A DNA stretch of 64,000 nucleotides, from the NCBI RefSeq assembly GCF_027923585.1, contig NZ_BRPL01000004.1, positions 62,001 through 126,000 of the forward strand. The letters run 5' to 3'. Of this stretch, positions 1-9,428 are shown piece after piece; within the stretch, counting starts at the first letter, position 1, and every line of letters begins with the position of its first letter. Both the position numbers and the translations under genes were made by a program. The notes under the pieces were generated by a model. It saw nothing but the letters and a program-made list of their open reading frames with translations, ran no database searches and had not been told where the DNA came from. Source of the stretch: Philodulcilactobacillus myokonensis. Lineage in GTDB: Bacteria; Bacillota; Bacilli; Lactobacillales; Lactobacillaceae.

Positions 1-1
1 A

Positions 2-181
2 TACCGCAATAATCCGAATGGCAGTGTTGATGATATTGCTGGAATCGTGAATCGAAAGGGCAATGTTTTAGGGATGATGCCCCATCCGGAACGGGCAACC
101 GAAAAAATTCTCGGTGGTCAAGATGGCCTCACGTTGTTTCAGTCGATTTTGAATTCAATTAAAGTAAGGAGTTTGTCATAA
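2..181 (+). CDS. purQ: PurQ, FGAM synthase glutaminase subunit (3' end only)
   Basis: Only the last 59 codons are inside the window; the 5' end is cut off. The reading frame carries the C-terminal signature of the class I glutamine amidotransferase subunit of phosphoribosylformylglycinamidine synthase: NPNGS, DIAGI, and the GMMPHPERA segment that holds the catalytic His and Glu of the Cys-His-Glu triad. It supplies ammonia from glutamine to PurL. The TAA at 179-181 is immediately followed by the TTG start of purL, as expected for the pur operon order purS-purQ-purL. Confidence 0.93.
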   Translation, partial: YRNNPNGSVDDIAGIVNRKGNVLGMMPHPERATEKILGGQDGLTLFQSILNSIKVRSLS

Positions 182-2386
182 TTGTTAAAGCAAGCTGAGA
201 AGTCTCCAGAAGAAATTCGTGACCAAAAGATATATCGTCAGTGGGGCATGAGTGATAACGAGTACCATACCGTTGTTAATAAATTGCTTCATCGCCTTCC
301 TAACTTTACTGAAGCTGGGATTTTAGCTGGGATGTGGAGTGAACATTGTTCTTATAAGAATACGAAACCGTTACTTAGACACTTTTGGAGTAAGGGTTCG
401 AAAGTACTTGAAGGCCCTGGTGAAGATGCTGGCGCGATTGATATTGGCGATAACCAAGCTGTCATTTTTAAAGCTGAAAGTCATAATCATCCTAGTTATG
501 TTGAACCATTTGAAGGTGCTGCTACCGGTGTTGGTGGGATTATCAGAGATATCTTTTCAATGGGTGCTAGACCAGTCGCCTTGCTTGATAGTCTCCGTTT
601 TGGTGAACTGACCAACCAGAAAAATAAATTCTTAATGGATCGAACCGTCGATGGAATTGCCCACTATGGTAACAGTATTGGAATTCCGACTGTTGGTGGT
701 GAAATTGGTTTTGATTCAACATACGATAAAAATTCATTAGTTAATGTGATGTGTGTGGGAATCGAAAATCAAGATGATTTAAAACAGGATAAGGCTTCCG
801 GAATTGGTAACAGTATCATTTACGTTGGTGCGAAAACTGGTCGTGATGGAATTAACGGTGCTACCTTTGCTTCGAATGAATTTAGTGATAGTAAGGAATC
901 CGACCGATCCGCCGTTCAAGTCGGTGATCCATTCATGGAAAAACTATTGGTAGATGCCTGCTTAGATATTATTCATCACCATTCTGACATCCTCGTTGGA
1001 ATTCAAGATATGGGGGCTGCCGGCCTTGTTTCATCATCTGCTGAAATGGCTTCTAAAGCCAAAAGCGGAGTGGACCTAAATCTTGATTTAGTTCCACAGC
1101 GTGAACCACACATGACCCCGTATGAAATTCTATTATCCGAATCACAAGAACGGATGTTGCTATGTGTTAAAAAGGGTCATGAAAAAACTATTATTGATAT
1201 CTTTAAACGTTTTGGTTTAGATGGGGTTGTGATTGGCCACGTTAACAACAATGGACAATACCATTTAACCCAGCATGGTGAAACTGTATGTAATATTCCT
1301 GTTCATACCATCGTTGATGATGTTCCTGAATATACCCATCCCATTATTGAACCAGATCGGATTAAACATCCCGCTGCTGATTTCGTACCAACCGTAAATG
1401 ATGCCGGTCAAATGTTAGCTAAGTTACTATCACAACCAACGATTGCATCAAAACAATCTGTTTATCGTCAGTATGATAGTCGGGTTCAAACTAATACGGT
1501 CGTTGCACCAGGTAGTGATGCCGGAATTATCAGGATTAGGCATACAGATAAGGCATTGGCAATGACAACTGATTGTAACGGTCGCTACGTTTACTTGAAT
1601 CCAGAAATTGGTGGTGAAATTGCCACTAGTGAAGCCGCAAGAAACATCGTTGCCGGTGGTGGCCTACCAATTGGTGCCACCGATTGCTTGAACTTTGGTA
1701 ATCCAGAAGATTCAGAGAGTTACTATGCCTTAGCTAAATCTATTGATGGCATTACCAAGGCATGTAAGTTATTTGATACACCGGTGATTTCAGGAAACGT
1801 TTCACTTCATAACGAAACTGACAGAAAACCAATTTATCCGACACCATTGATTGGAATGGTGGGTTTAATCAAACATGATGATGAAATTACGACCCAAGAT
1901 GCTAAACATGCTGGTGATTTAGTCTACATTGTCGGGAAAACCTACGATGACTATAGTGGATCGGAAATTCAAAAATTAATTCAACATCAAATTAGCGGTC
2001 GAATTAAGCACTTTGATTTACAAACTGAAAATAAGAATCGAAAACTAGTTTATCAATCAATCGTGAACCATTTAGTCCAAAGCGTTCATGATTTAAGTGA
2101 AGGCGGCTTAGGTGTCAGTATTGCTGAAACATTATTCAAACATGATTTTGGTTTCAATGGTCAGCTGGATTTGCTCGGTCGCCAATTATTCGCTGAAACT
2201 CAATCAAGATATGTAATTACAGTTGCACCGAAACAGAAGAATGCATTTGAAAAATTGATGGGTGATTGCGTTAAACAGATTGGTCAAATTACTAAAGAAC
2301 CGATTGTTAAAATTAAATTAAACGATCAAGACGTAAATATGAATGAAACAGATTTGAAGCAAAAATGGGAAAGAGGACTAAATTAA
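182..2386 (+). CDS. purL: PurL, FGAM synthase large subunit
   Basis: This protein of 734 residues is the small-type PurL. It converts formylglycinamide ribonucleotide, ATP and glutamine-derived ammonia to the amidine (step 4 of IMP synthesis) and works with PurQ and PurS. Visible motifs are MWSEHCSYK near residue 51, ESHNHPS near 99, GVGGIIRD near 118 and a second half with GGLGVSIAE, typical of the duplicated PurM-like fold. The TTG start at 182 abuts the purQ stop and has a TAAGGAG ribosome binding site at 165-171. The gene ends in a TAATG overlap with purF, which supports translational coupling. Confidence 0.97.
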   Translation: MLKQAEKSPEEIRDQKIYRQWGMSDNEYHTVVNKLLHRLPNFTEAGILAGMWSEHCSYKNTKPLLRHFWSKGSKVLEGPGEDAGAIDIGDNQAVIFKAESHNHPSYVEPFEGAATGVGGIIRDIFSMGARPVALLDSLRFGELTNQKNKFLMDRTVDGIAHYGNSIGIPTVGGEIGFDSTYDKNSLVNVMCVGIENQDDLKQDKASGIGNSIIYVGAKTGRDGINGATFASNEFSDSKESDRSAVQVGDPFMEKLLVDACLDIIHHHSDILVGIQDMGAAGLVSSSAEMASKAKSGVDLNLDLVPQREPHMTPYEILLSESQERMLLCVKKGHEKTIIDIFKRFGLDGVVIGHVNNNGQYHLTQHGETVCNIPVHTIVDDVPEYTHPIIEPDRIKHPAADFVPTVNDAGQMLAKLLSQPTIASKQSVYRQYDSRVQTNTVVAPGSDAGIIRIRHTDKALAMTTDCNGRYVYLNPEIGGEIATSEAARNIVAGGGLPIGATDCLNFGNPEDSESYYALAKSIDGITKACKLFDTPVISGNVSLHNETDRKPIYPTPLIGMVGLIKHDDEITTQDAKHAGDLVYIVGKTYDDYSGSEIQKLIQHQISGRIKHFDLQTENKNRKLVYQSIVNHLVQSVHDLSEGGLGVSIAETLFKHDFGFNGQLDLLGRQLFAETQSRYVITVAPKQKNAFEKLMGDCVKQIGQITKEPIVKIKLNDQDVNMNETDLKQKWERGLN

Positions 2387-3843
2387 TGCCAATTGAGGCG
2401 AAGAGTTTAAACGAAGAATGCGGATTATTCGGAATTTGGAATCAGAAACATGCTGCATATTTGACTTATGATGGCCTTCATGCCTTGCAACACCGTGGTC
2501 AAGAGGGTGCTGGCATCGTTGCTAATCAAAATGGTCACTTGAAACGTCATAAGGGTTTAGGCTTGTTGACCCATGTATTTAATAAACCGGAATATTTAGA
2601 ATCATTGCCTGGTAAAGCTGCTTTAGGTCACGTTCGATACTCGACGGCTGGCAGTCATGGGATTGAGAATATTCAACCGATGATGTTTACTGGCATTCAC
2701 GCTTATCCATTTGCGCTCGCCCATAATGGGAACTTAACGAATGCAAAGACGTTGAGAAAACAATTAACTGATGATGGACAGACATTCAAGGCATCTTCTG
2801 ATAGTGAAATTTTAGGAAAATTAATTGAAAATAATCCCAAACCAAATTTTATTGACCGTTTGAAGGATTCATTGAACCAGATCAGAGGTGGCTTTGCATT
2901 TATTTTAATGACCCCCGATTCAATGATTGCTGCTTTAGATCCGAACGGTTTTCGTCCATTGGTGATTGGCAAACGTGATGATGGTAGTACCATTATCTGC
3001 AGCGAAACCTGTGCATTGGATCAGGTTCATGCTAAGTACGTTCGTGATGTTGAACCCGGTGAAATTGTGATTGTGAATGACGATGGAATTAAGTCTGAGA
3101 AATTTACTGATAATACTGAACTCTCCGTCTGCTCAATGGAATACATTTACTTCTCCCGTCCAGATTCAGTTATCCGCGGAGTTTCCGTTTCAAGAGCCCG
3201 TCATCGGATGGGACAAATTTTAGCGAAGGAACAACCGACACCCAATGCGGATGTAGTCATGGCGGTTCCTAATTCTTCATTTGAAGCTGCAATTGGTTAT
3301 TCGACCGCTAGTGGAATTCCGTTTGACATGGGACTAGTAAAAAATCAATACGTGGCAAGAACCTTTATTGAACCGACTCAATCAGAACGTGAACATGGGG
3401 TTCGAATGAAACTATCCGTTGTTAGACCAGCCGTTGAAGGCAAGAATATTGTTCTAGTCGATGATTCAATCGTTCGTGGAACAACCAGCAAGTACATTGT
3501 CCGTTTACTAAAAGCAAATGGTGCCAAATCTGTCAACGTTCGAATCGCTTCACCAGTTTTAAAGTTCCCGTGTTTCTATGGCATTGATATCAGGACGGCC
3601 GATGAATTAATCGGTGCCCATTACAGTGTTGACGGAATCAGGAAACAAATCGAATCCGATTCACTAGGCTACTTAAGCGTTAATGGTTTAACGAAAGCAA
3701 TTGGCCATTTAAGCAATAATCAATACAACGGTTTATGTACCGCTTACTTTGATGGTAACTACCCAACTAAACTTTATGATTATCAAAAAGAATTTGATGA
3801 AGAAGCAAAGGATTTAGGCTTGTATAAAGGGATGAAAGCGTAG
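2386..3843 (+). CDS. purF: PurF, amidophosphoribosyltransferase
   Basis: The enzyme commits PRPP to purine synthesis by forming phosphoribosylamine from glutamine. I place the start at ATG 2386, not the upstream in-frame ATG 2365. That gives an 11-residue propeptide (MPIEAKSLNEE) before the nucleophilic Cys of CGLFGIW, the same length as in the Bacillus-type enzyme. It also places an AAGAGGA ribosome binding site about 10 bases upstream and forms a TAATG junction with purL. The N-terminal half is the Ntn glutaminase domain (RGQEGAG, HVRYST). The C-terminal half has the PRPP motif IVLVDDSIVRGTT. The product is 485 residues, usual for the family. Confidence 0.96.
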   Translation: MPIEAKSLNEECGLFGIWNQKHAAYLTYDGLHALQHRGQEGAGIVANQNGHLKRHKGLGLLTHVFNKPEYLESLPGKAALGHVRYSTAGSHGIENIQPMMFTGIHAYPFALAHNGNLTNAKTLRKQLTDDGQTFKASSDSEILGKLIENNPKPNFIDRLKDSLNQIRGGFAFILMTPDSMIAALDPNGFRPLVIGKRDDGSTIICSETCALDQVHAKYVRDVEPGEIVIVNDDGIKSEKFTDNTELSVCSMEYIYFSRPDSVIRGVSVSRARHRMGQILAKEQPTPNADVVMAVPNSSFEAAIGYSTASGIPFDMGLVKNQYVARTFIEPTQSEREHGVRMKLSVVRPAVEGKNIVLVDDSIVRGTTSKYIVRLLKANGAKSVNVRIASPVLKFPCFYGIDIRTADELIGAHYSVDGIRKQIESDSLGYLSVNGLTKAIGHLSNNQYNGLCTAYFDGNYPTKLYDYQKEFDEEAKDLGLYKGMKA

Positions 3844-4880
3844 TGGATGAATACAAAAAAGCCGGCGTTGATATTAATGCCGGTGAAAAAGCAGTTGATT
3901 TGATTAAAAAGACCGTTGCTAGTACGTATGATTCAAACGTCGTCACTGGTTTAGGTGGTTTTGGCGCCGAATATCAAATCGGTAACCTGGTTAAAAACAA
4001 TGACCATCCGGTATTAATTTCCGGAACCGATGGAGTGGGGACAAAGCTACTATTAGCCTTACAAGTCCACCACCATGAAACCATCGGGATTGATTTAGTT
4101 GCTATGTGTGCGAATGATATTTTAGCGCAGGGTGCCAGACCACTATTCTTCCTTGATTACATGGGACTAGGCAAATTGAAGCCAGAAAACGTTAAGACCA
4201 TTGTCAGTGGAATTACCAACGGCTGTAAGCAGGCCCATTTATCATTGATTGGTGGTGAAATGGCTGAAATGCCAGGGTTGTACCACCATGGTGAATACGA
4301 TTTAAGCGGTTTTGCAGTTGGCTTAGCGAACCAAAACCATTTACTTGGTAAACAGAATGTTGAAAAGGGCGACGTTTTGATTGGTTTGAGCTCCAGTGGG
4401 ATCCATTCCAATGGATATTCCTTGGTTAGACGCATTATTAGTGAAAACCATTTGGATTTGAATCAGGAAATCCCTGAACTGCACGAAACATTAGGAAAAG
4501 CATTATTAAAACCCACCAAACTTTACTATGATACCGTTAATCCACTGATTGAAAAGGGATGCATTCACGCGGCTGCCCATATTACTGGTGGTGGGATTAC
4601 CGAAAATTTAGCCCGGATTATTCCAGATGGTTTATCAGCTGAAATTAATGAGGCTTCGTGGAAAATCTTACCAATCTTTAAACTACTGAAGAAGTGGGGC
4701 CACGTTTCAACCGATGAAATGCGAAAAGTATTTAACATGGGCCTGGGGATGATCCTAGCAATTCCCCAGGATCAATTGGCTAACGCTAAGCAATTATTAG
4801 ATCAATCGAAAGATTCATATTATCAAATCGGAGAAGTTGCAGAAAGGAATGGAAATCCCGTTGAATTTGAACAATCATAA
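3843..4880 (+). CDS. purM: PurM, AIR synthase
   Basis: This 345-residue protein is phosphoribosylformylglycinamidine cyclo-ligase, which closes the imidazole ring to make AIR with ATP. The GTG start at 3843 overlaps the purF stop TAG by one base. Family motifs visible are GGFGAEYQIG, the ATP-binding SGTDGVGTK, GGEMAEMPG and SSSGIHSNGYSLVR, followed by HITGGGITENL. The length matches the family. It is the third gene of the tightly packed pur run. Confidence 0.96.
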   Translation: MDEYKKAGVDINAGEKAVDLIKKTVASTYDSNVVTGLGGFGAEYQIGNLVKNNDHPVLISGTDGVGTKLLLALQVHHHETIGIDLVAMCANDILAQGARPLFFLDYMGLGKLKPENVKTIVSGITNGCKQAHLSLIGGEMAEMPGLYHHGEYDLSGFAVGLANQNHLLGKQNVEKGDVLIGLSSSGIHSNGYSLVRRIISENHLDLNQEIPELHETLGKALLKPTKLYYDTVNPLIEKGCIHAAAHITGGGITENLARIIPDGLSAEINEASWKILPIFKLLKKWGHVSTDEMRKVFNMGLGMILAIPQDQLANAKQLLDQSKDSYYQIGEVAERNGNPVEFEQS

Positions 4881-5442
4881 ATTACCAGTTGCTGTCTTTG
4901 CTTCAGGGAATGGCACTAACTTTGAAGCCATTGCAAAGGCTGATTTACCAATTGAAATTGAAGTTTTAGTCTGTGATCACCATGAGGCACCAGTAATTCA
5001 ACGTGCTAGAAAATTTCAAGTTCCCGTTTTTCTAAGTGAAGCACAAAAGGGCGTTTCAAAAGCAGATCGTGAAAGCAAAATTCTGCAACGATTAAAAGAG
5101 GACGGCGTGAAAGCAATTTTTCTAGCTGGCTACATGCGAATTGTGGGGCCTACTTTATTGAATGCCTATCCCAAACGGATTTTGAACATTCATCCTGCTT
5201 TGTTACCAAAGTTCCCTGGTCGACATGGAATTAAGGATGCTTATGATGCTGACGTTCCATATACTGGCGTTACGATTCACTATATTGATCAAAAGATTGA
5301 TAATGGTCCTGTCATCGCACAAGAAAAAGTACCACATTATACCAACGATAGTTTACACGATTTAGCAATGCGGATTCATCATACAGAACACCAACTTTAT
5401 CCCAATACAATTAGAAAATTGATTCAACAAGGTAAACTTTAA
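4861..5442 (+). CDS. purN: PurN, GAR formyltransferase (folate-dependent)
   Basis: The enzyme transfers the formyl group of 10-formyl-tetrahydrofolate to glycinamide ribonucleotide. Motifs are FASGNGTNFEAI for the phosphate-binding loop, NIHPALLPKFPG with the catalytic Asn and His, and the GVTIHYID segment with the catalytic Asp. The open frame extends upstream to 4837. TTG 4861 is the better start because the AGAAAGGA ribosome binding site lies at 4841-4848 and would be too close to the ATG at 4849. This gives 193 residues, normal for PurN. The gene overlaps the purM end by about 20 bases. Its folate donor links it to folD and glyA nearby. Confidence 0.94.
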   Translation: MNLNNHKLPVAVFASGNGTNFEAIAKADLPIEIEVLVCDHHEAPVIQRARKFQVPVFLSEAQKGVSKADRESKILQRLKEDGVKAIFLAGYMRIVGPTLLNAYPKRILNIHPALLPKFPGRHGIKDAYDADVPYTGVTIHYIDQKIDNGPVIAQEKVPHYTNDSLHDLAMRIHHTEHQLYPNTIRKLIQQGKL

Positions 5443-5461
5443 ATCATTTGGAGGCATCATC

Positions 5462-6739
5462 ATGGAAAAATGGCTTGTAATCGGCTCCGGTGGCCGTGAA
5501 TATTCAATTGCTCAAACATTAGCGAAGAATGAAAACCGAATGGTCTACGTTGCTCCTGGCAACGTTATGATGGACCGTTTGGAAAGGGTTGAAACCACCC
5601 CGATTGATGAAATGGACTTTGATGGTCTAATTAATTTTGCAAGGGAACATCAAGTTGCATATACTGTCGTTGGTCCCGAAGATCCACTCGTTGCCGGAGT
5701 TGTTGACCAGTTTGAAGCAAATGGATTACGAGCATTTGGTCCCCGTCAAAATGCTGCAGAATTAGAAAGCTCTAAGGTGTTTGCTAAACGGATCATGAAG
5801 AAGGCTGGTGTTGCTACTGCTGACTACCGTAAATTTACCGATGGGGATGCTGCCCTACATTATGTGAAGTCACTAAAACAGTTCCCGGTTGCTGTCAAAG
5901 CCAATGGTTTAGCAGGCGGCAAGGGTGTTGTAATTGCCCATAACGCTGATGAAGCGACCCAAGCCGTTACCAAGTTATTGATCAATTCTAAACACCAGGA
6001 TGAGCTTTTGATTGAACAGTTTTTAAAGGGTGAAGAATTTTCACTCTTTACAATGGTTTACAATGGACAAATTGTCCCGATGCCAGTTGCTCAAGATCAT
6101 AAACGCCTTCATGATGGTGGTAAGGGACCAAATACTGGCGGGATGGGTGCTTATAGTCCCGTTCCAGAAATCACGCCAGAAATTATTAAACATACTTTAG
6201 ATCACGTTGTGAAGCCAGTAGTGGATGAAATGAAGAATGGAGGCCGACCGTTTAATGGTTTCTTATATTCTGGTTTAATGCAGACGGCCAATGGCACTAA
6301 AGTCGTGGAATTCAACGTCCGCATGGGTGATCCAGAGACCCAAGTCGTTTTACCACAACTAAAAAGTGATTTAGGAAATGTCATTAAACGGATGATGTTT
6401 GATCAAAATGTAAGCCCTGATTGGCAATCAACAGAGTATCATTTGGGTACGATTGTGGCATCCAAAGGTTATCCGAAACATCCGATTGATGAAAAGCCAC
6501 TTCCAAAAGTTAATCAGCCGGGCTATCTAGTAACTTATGCTGGTGTTAAAAATAAAGGCAAACAAGTGGTTAGTGATGGTGGCCGAATTTTAATGGTCAG
6601 CACTTCTGATTCAAGTTTGGCAAAAGCTCAGCACAGAATTAACCGGTTGCTAGATCGAACGGTTGATACTAATGATTATACATATCGACATGATATTGGA
6701 TACCATGGCATTAATTATTTGAGGAAAAAATTGAATTAA
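5462..6739 (+). CDS. purD: PurD, phosphoribosylamine-glycine ligase
   Basis: This ATP-grasp enzyme of 425 residues joins glycine to phosphoribosylamine (GAR synthetase). Motifs are VVGPEDPLVAG in the N domain, VKANGLAGGKGVV in the ATP-binding region and the metal-binding EFNVRMGDPETQ. GGAGG precedes the ATG at 5462 by about nine bases. It is the last gene of this pur block; purH, which often lies next to it in lactobacilli, is displaced to 9429. A strong hairpin terminator follows at 6745. Confidence 0.96.
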   Translation: MEKWLVIGSGGREYSIAQTLAKNENRMVYVAPGNVMMDRLERVETTPIDEMDFDGLINFAREHQVAYTVVGPEDPLVAGVVDQFEANGLRAFGPRQNAAELESSKVFAKRIMKKAGVATADYRKFTDGDAALHYVKSLKQFPVAVKANGLAGGKGVVIAHNADEATQAVTKLLINSKHQDELLIEQFLKGEEFSLFTMVYNGQIVPMPVAQDHKRLHDGGKGPNTGGMGAYSPVPEITPEIIKHTLDHVVKPVVDEMKNGGRPFNGFLYSGLMQTANGTKVVEFNVRMGDPETQVVLPQLKSDLGNVIKRMMFDQNVSPDWQSTEYHLGTIVASKGYPKHPIDEKPLPKVNQPGYLVTYAGVKNKGKQVVSDGGRILMVSTSDSSLAKAQHRINRLLDRTVDTNDYTYRHDIGYHGINYLRKKLN

Positions 6740-6743
6740 TTGA

Positions 6744-6790
6744 AAAAGCAACTATAATTATTAAAATAATTATAGTTGCTTTATTTTTAT
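6744..6790 (+). terminator. Terminator after purD (bidirectional)
   Basis: A near-perfect inverted repeat, AAGCAACTATAATTATT against its complement ending AATTATAGTTGCTT, is followed by TTATTTTTATT. On the minus strand it is followed by a run of five Ts. It can therefore stop the pur transcript from the left and the small minus-strand ORF from the right. Confidence 0.9.
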
Positions 6791-6848
6791 TTCAAAATTC
6801 TATTTATCAACGACATGATTATAAAAGTGATGAACGTATAAAATGGAA

Positions 6849-6950
6849 TTAGATAAATCGATACCATGGCAAAATATTTGTAAAAATAAAAATAATATTA
6901 ATGAAGATTATTGCTAATCTTATCAAGGCATTTAAATATTTTTTTAACAT
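6849..6950 (-). CDS. Possible 33-residue hydrophobic peptide
   Basis: This frame is too short to be found by length alone, but its context is good. An AAAGGAG ribosome binding site lies at 6957-6963, six bases before the ATG at 6950-6948. The translation starts with a basic MLKKYLNALIR head, continues with about 17 strongly hydrophobic residues (LAIIFINIIFIFTNILP) and ends WYRFI. That is the shape of a single-span membrane peptide, as seen in type I toxins, small regulatory membrane proteins or leader peptides. It lies between a bidirectional hairpin at 6997-7020 and the purD terminator, so it could be its own short transcript. No homology is claimed. Confidence 0.45.
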   Translation of the reverse strand: MLKKYLNALIRLAIIFINIIFIFTNILPWYRFI

Positions 6951-6994
6951 AAAATTCTCCTTTAAAAAATTGATAATTTTAGAATAACATAAAA

Positions 6995-7026
6995 AAACGG
7001 TTGGATTTTTATCCAATCGTTTTTTA
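6995..7026. terminator. Terminator downstream of folD (bidirectional)
   Basis: The stem ACGGTTGGAT / ATCCAATCGT with a TTTT loop is flanked by a run of As on the left and a run of Ts on the right. It can terminate transcription on either strand. The folD-glyA transcript enters from the right on the minus strand. Confidence 0.85.
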
Positions 7027-7051
7027 TTAGTTATGTGATTTAATTTTAAAT

Positions 7052-7921
7052 TTATTTGTGTCTTCTAACGGCATCCTCAACGGTTTGTTCCATCAACGTT
7101 GCAATTGTCATTGGACCAACACCACCGGGAACGGGGGTAATGTAGCTAGCAATTGATGAAAGATCATCAAAGTCAGCATCTCCAACCAATTTATCATTTT
7201 CATCCCGGTTTTGGCCGACGTCAATGATAATCGCACCTGGTTTCACATTATTCTTGTTCAAAAGATGGCATTTGCCAGTAGCAGAGATGATAATATCAGC
7301 TTTTCTAGTGTAGGCGCTGGTATCATTAGCAAACTTATTGATGTTAGTGACCTGAGCGTTCTCATTCATCAAAAGGTTAACCATTGGCCGACCGACAATT
7401 TTACTGCGACCAATCACAAGGGCATTTTTACCCTTTAAGGAAATTTGATACTGCTTGAACATGGTCATAATTCCGCGGGCAGTGCATGCAATCGGGTAGC
7501 TACCCTCATCGTTAATGGCTAACCGACCAACGTTAAATGGAGAAGCGCCATCAGCATCCTTTTCAGGATCAATGCGACTGATAACGTGATCCTCATTAAT
7601 CTGTTCTGGAAGCGGTGATTGAACCAAAATCCCGTCAATTGAATTGTCTTGGTTATACCGATCGATTAATTTCAGAACGGTATCTTCTGAGGTATCATCC
7701 GGAAGATGCTTAACATCCGATTGAATCCCGAGCTTCTTAGCTTTGCGATTCTTCATTCGGACATAAAGCTGACTGCCAGGATCTTCACCAACAAGGACGA
7801 CCACTAATTTGGGAAAGATATGGTTTTGATTTAATTGTTGAACCCGTTTAGCAGTTGCATGATTAATTTCTTTTGATAATTTACGACCATCAATAATTTT
7901 AGCTGTCATCATATTATCCAT
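7052..7921 (-). CDS. folD: FolD, methylene-THF dehydrogenase/cyclohydrolase
   Basis: This bifunctional enzyme interconverts 5,10-methylene-, methenyl- and 10-formyl-tetrahydrofolate, and so makes the formyl donor used by PurN and PurH. Motifs are YVRMKNRKAKKLGI with the catalytic Tyr and Lys, VQSPLPEQI, the Rossmann segment VIGRSKIVGRPM and PVPGGVGPMT. I choose ATG 7921 because AAGAGGG lies about six bases upstream. The longer frame to 7954 would overlap glyA and lacks a site. The product has 289 residues. It follows glyA by 25 bases on the same strand, so the two form a one-carbon operon. Confidence 0.95.
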   Translation of the reverse strand: MDNMMTAKIIDGRKLSKEINHATAKRVQQLNQNHIFPKLVVVLVGEDPGSQLYVRMKNRKAKKLGIQSDVKHLPDDTSEDTVLKLIDRYNQDNSIDGILVQSPLPEQINEDHVISRIDPEKDADGASPFNVGRLAINDEGSYPIACTARGIMTMFKQYQISLKGKNALVIGRSKIVGRPMVNLLMNENAQVTNINKFANDTSAYTRKADIIISATGKCHLLNKNNVKPGAIIIDVGQNRDENDKLVGDADFDDLSSIASYITPVPGGVGPMTIATLMEQTVEDAVRRHK

Positions 7922-7946
7922 CGTATCCCTCTTGACTAAGTTTGAA

Positions 7947-9194
7947 TTAAGCAATTGGATCCATTGGGTGTTTAGAAGTTAATTGAAAAACTTCGTGTTT
8001 AATCTGTTTCATGGCATCTTTGTCATCATGGTGTCTGATGACTTCTAAGATCAATTCGGCGACCTTAGCGGCATCGGCTTCTTTGAAACCGCGGGTGGTA
8101 ATCGCAGGGGTGCCTAATCTTAAACCGCTGGTAGTTCTTGGTCCTCTTGGGTCGTTTGGAATTGCTTCCTTATTAGTAGTAATCATAACTGAATCCAAAG
8201 CACTTTGTAAATCAGCACCGGTAATATCACTGTTTCTTAAATCAAGAACCATTAAATGATTATCAGTTCCGCCGGTTACAACCCGGACTTCTTTGGAATT
8301 ATCGAATACCTTTGCCATGGCTTGGGCGTTCTTGATGATTTGTTTGCCATATTCCTTAAATGCTGGTTGTAAATCTTCGTATAATGCAGCGGCTTTACCG
8401 GCAATCACGTGTTCTAATGGACCACCTTGGGTACCAGGGAAGACAGCTGAATTAATTTTCTTAGCGTATTTAGCTTGTGATAAAATCATGCCACCACGAG
8501 GTCCTCTTAAGGTCTTATGGGTAGTAGTTGTGACAACATCAGCAATGCCAACTGGACTAGGGTGCAAACCAGTAGCAACCAATCCAGCAATGTGGGCCAT
8601 ATCAACCATTAAGTAAGCACCCACTTCATCAGCAATTTTTCTGAATTTTTTCCAGTCAATGATACGGCTGTATGCGGAAGCACCAGCAATGATCATTTGT
8701 GGTTTTACTTTTTTAGCCATTTCTTCAACTTGATGATAATCAATCCGTTCAGTTTTAGGATCTAATCCGTAGAAGTAAGAATGATAGAGTTTCCCGGAGA
8801 AATTGAATTTAGCACCGTGACTTAAGTGACCGCCGGCATCTAAACCCATTCCTAAAATGGTGTCGCCCTTTTTCAAAAAGGCAGCATAAGCAGCTTGGTT
8901 AGCTTGTGAGCCTGAATGGGGTTGAACGTTAGCGTATTCAGCGTGGAATAACTTCTTAGCACGGTCAATAGCTAATTGTTCAACAACATCAATATTTTGG
9001 CAACCACCATAATAACGTTTACCAGGGTATCCTTCAGCATATTTATTAGTTAAAACAGAACCTTGGGCAGCCATAACGGCGTTTGATGCAATGTTTTCAG
9101 AAGCAATCAGTTCAATCGTATTTTCTTGACGGTTCTTTTCATTCCTAATTGCTTGCCATAATTCTGGGTCTTTTTGACTATAATTGTAATTCAA
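7947..9194 (-). CDS. glyA: GlyA, serine hydroxymethyltransferase
   Basis: A PLP enzyme of 415 residues that converts serine and tetrahydrofolate to glycine and methylene-tetrahydrofolate. Both products feed purine synthesis, through PurD and FolD. Motifs are [30 protein letters not shown] and [14 protein letters not shown] with the PLP-binding Lys. The start is a TTG at 9194 with AAAGGAG about 12 bases upstream; the nearby ATG at 9204 is out of frame. The gene is divergent from purH across a 234-base control region. Confidence 0.95.
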   Translation of the reverse strand: MNYNYSQKDPELWQAIRNEKNRQENTIELIASENIASNAVMAAQGSVLTNKYAEGYPGKRYYGGCQNIDVVEQLAIDRAKKLFHAEYANVQPHSGSQANQAAYAAFLKKGDTILGMGLDAGGHLSHGAKFNFSGKLYHSYFYGLDPKTERIDYHQVEEMAKKVKPQMIIAGASAYSRIIDWKKFRKIADEVGAYLMVDMAHIAGLVATGLHPSPVGIADVVTTTTHKTLRGPRGGMILSQAKYAKKINSAVFPGTQGGPLEHVIAGKAAALYEDLQPAFKEYGKQIIKNAQAMAKVFDNSKEVRVVTGGTDNHLMVLDLRNSDITGADLQSALDSVMITTNKEAIPNDPRGPRTTSGLRLGTPAITTRGFKEADAAKVAELILEVIRHHDDKDAMKQIKHEVFQLTSKHPMDPIA

Positions 9195-9263
9195 TGCTAA
9201 ACATTCTCCTTTAAATCAAAGCTAGATAATTGGTTACAAATTAATTTTAGCATAAATATACAA

Positions 9264-9274
9264 ATAATACGAAC
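9264..9274 (-). promoter_or_regulatory. Candidate PurR half-site and -10 upstream of glyA
   Basis: On the minus strand GTTCG (9274-9270) lies next to TATTAT (9269-9264), a possible -10 box for glyA-folD. CGAAC/GTTCG is the core of the Gram-positive PurBox. No convincing -35 box is seen, so this is tentative. Confidence 0.35.
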
Positions 9275-9343
9275 TTTATTTTAAAATAATCTATTTAAGT
9301 TTACTTTTGATATATAATTAAGAACAATTAAACAAAATAATTG

Positions 9344-9372
9344 TTGAAATGTTCGACAATTTGTTTTATATT
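9344..9372 (+). promoter_or_regulatory. purH promoter with candidate PurR half-site
   Basis: TTGAAA at 9344-9349 and TATATT at 9367-9372 are separated by 17 bases and fit a vegetative sigma factor promoter. GTTCG at 9351-9355 sits in the spacer and matches the PurBox core. Its partner core CGAAC is at 9270-9274, 76 bases from it; this spacing is wider than the usual paired PurBox. Confidence 0.55.
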
Positions 9373-9428
9373 AAAGTTGTTGATTTCAAAAAGTTGGACT
9401 TGAATAAATAATTAAAGGAGTGTCATGA

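Larger units (their letters stand above)
6791..7051. other. Gap between purD and folD
   Basis: The 312-base space between purD and folD holds the two hairpin terminators and the 33-codon minus-strand ORF. Apart from these it is AT-rich, and I see no other coding signal. Confidence 0.7.

Noticed and set aside
2365-2385. Longer purF start at ATG 2365
   Set aside because: It would add seven residues to the conserved 11-residue propeptide and overlaps the ribosome binding site; ATG 2386 fits better.
7211-7438. Plus-strand ORFs opposite folD and glyA (7211, 8011, 8293)
   Set aside because: They are antisense shadows of conserved genes and have no ribosome binding sites.
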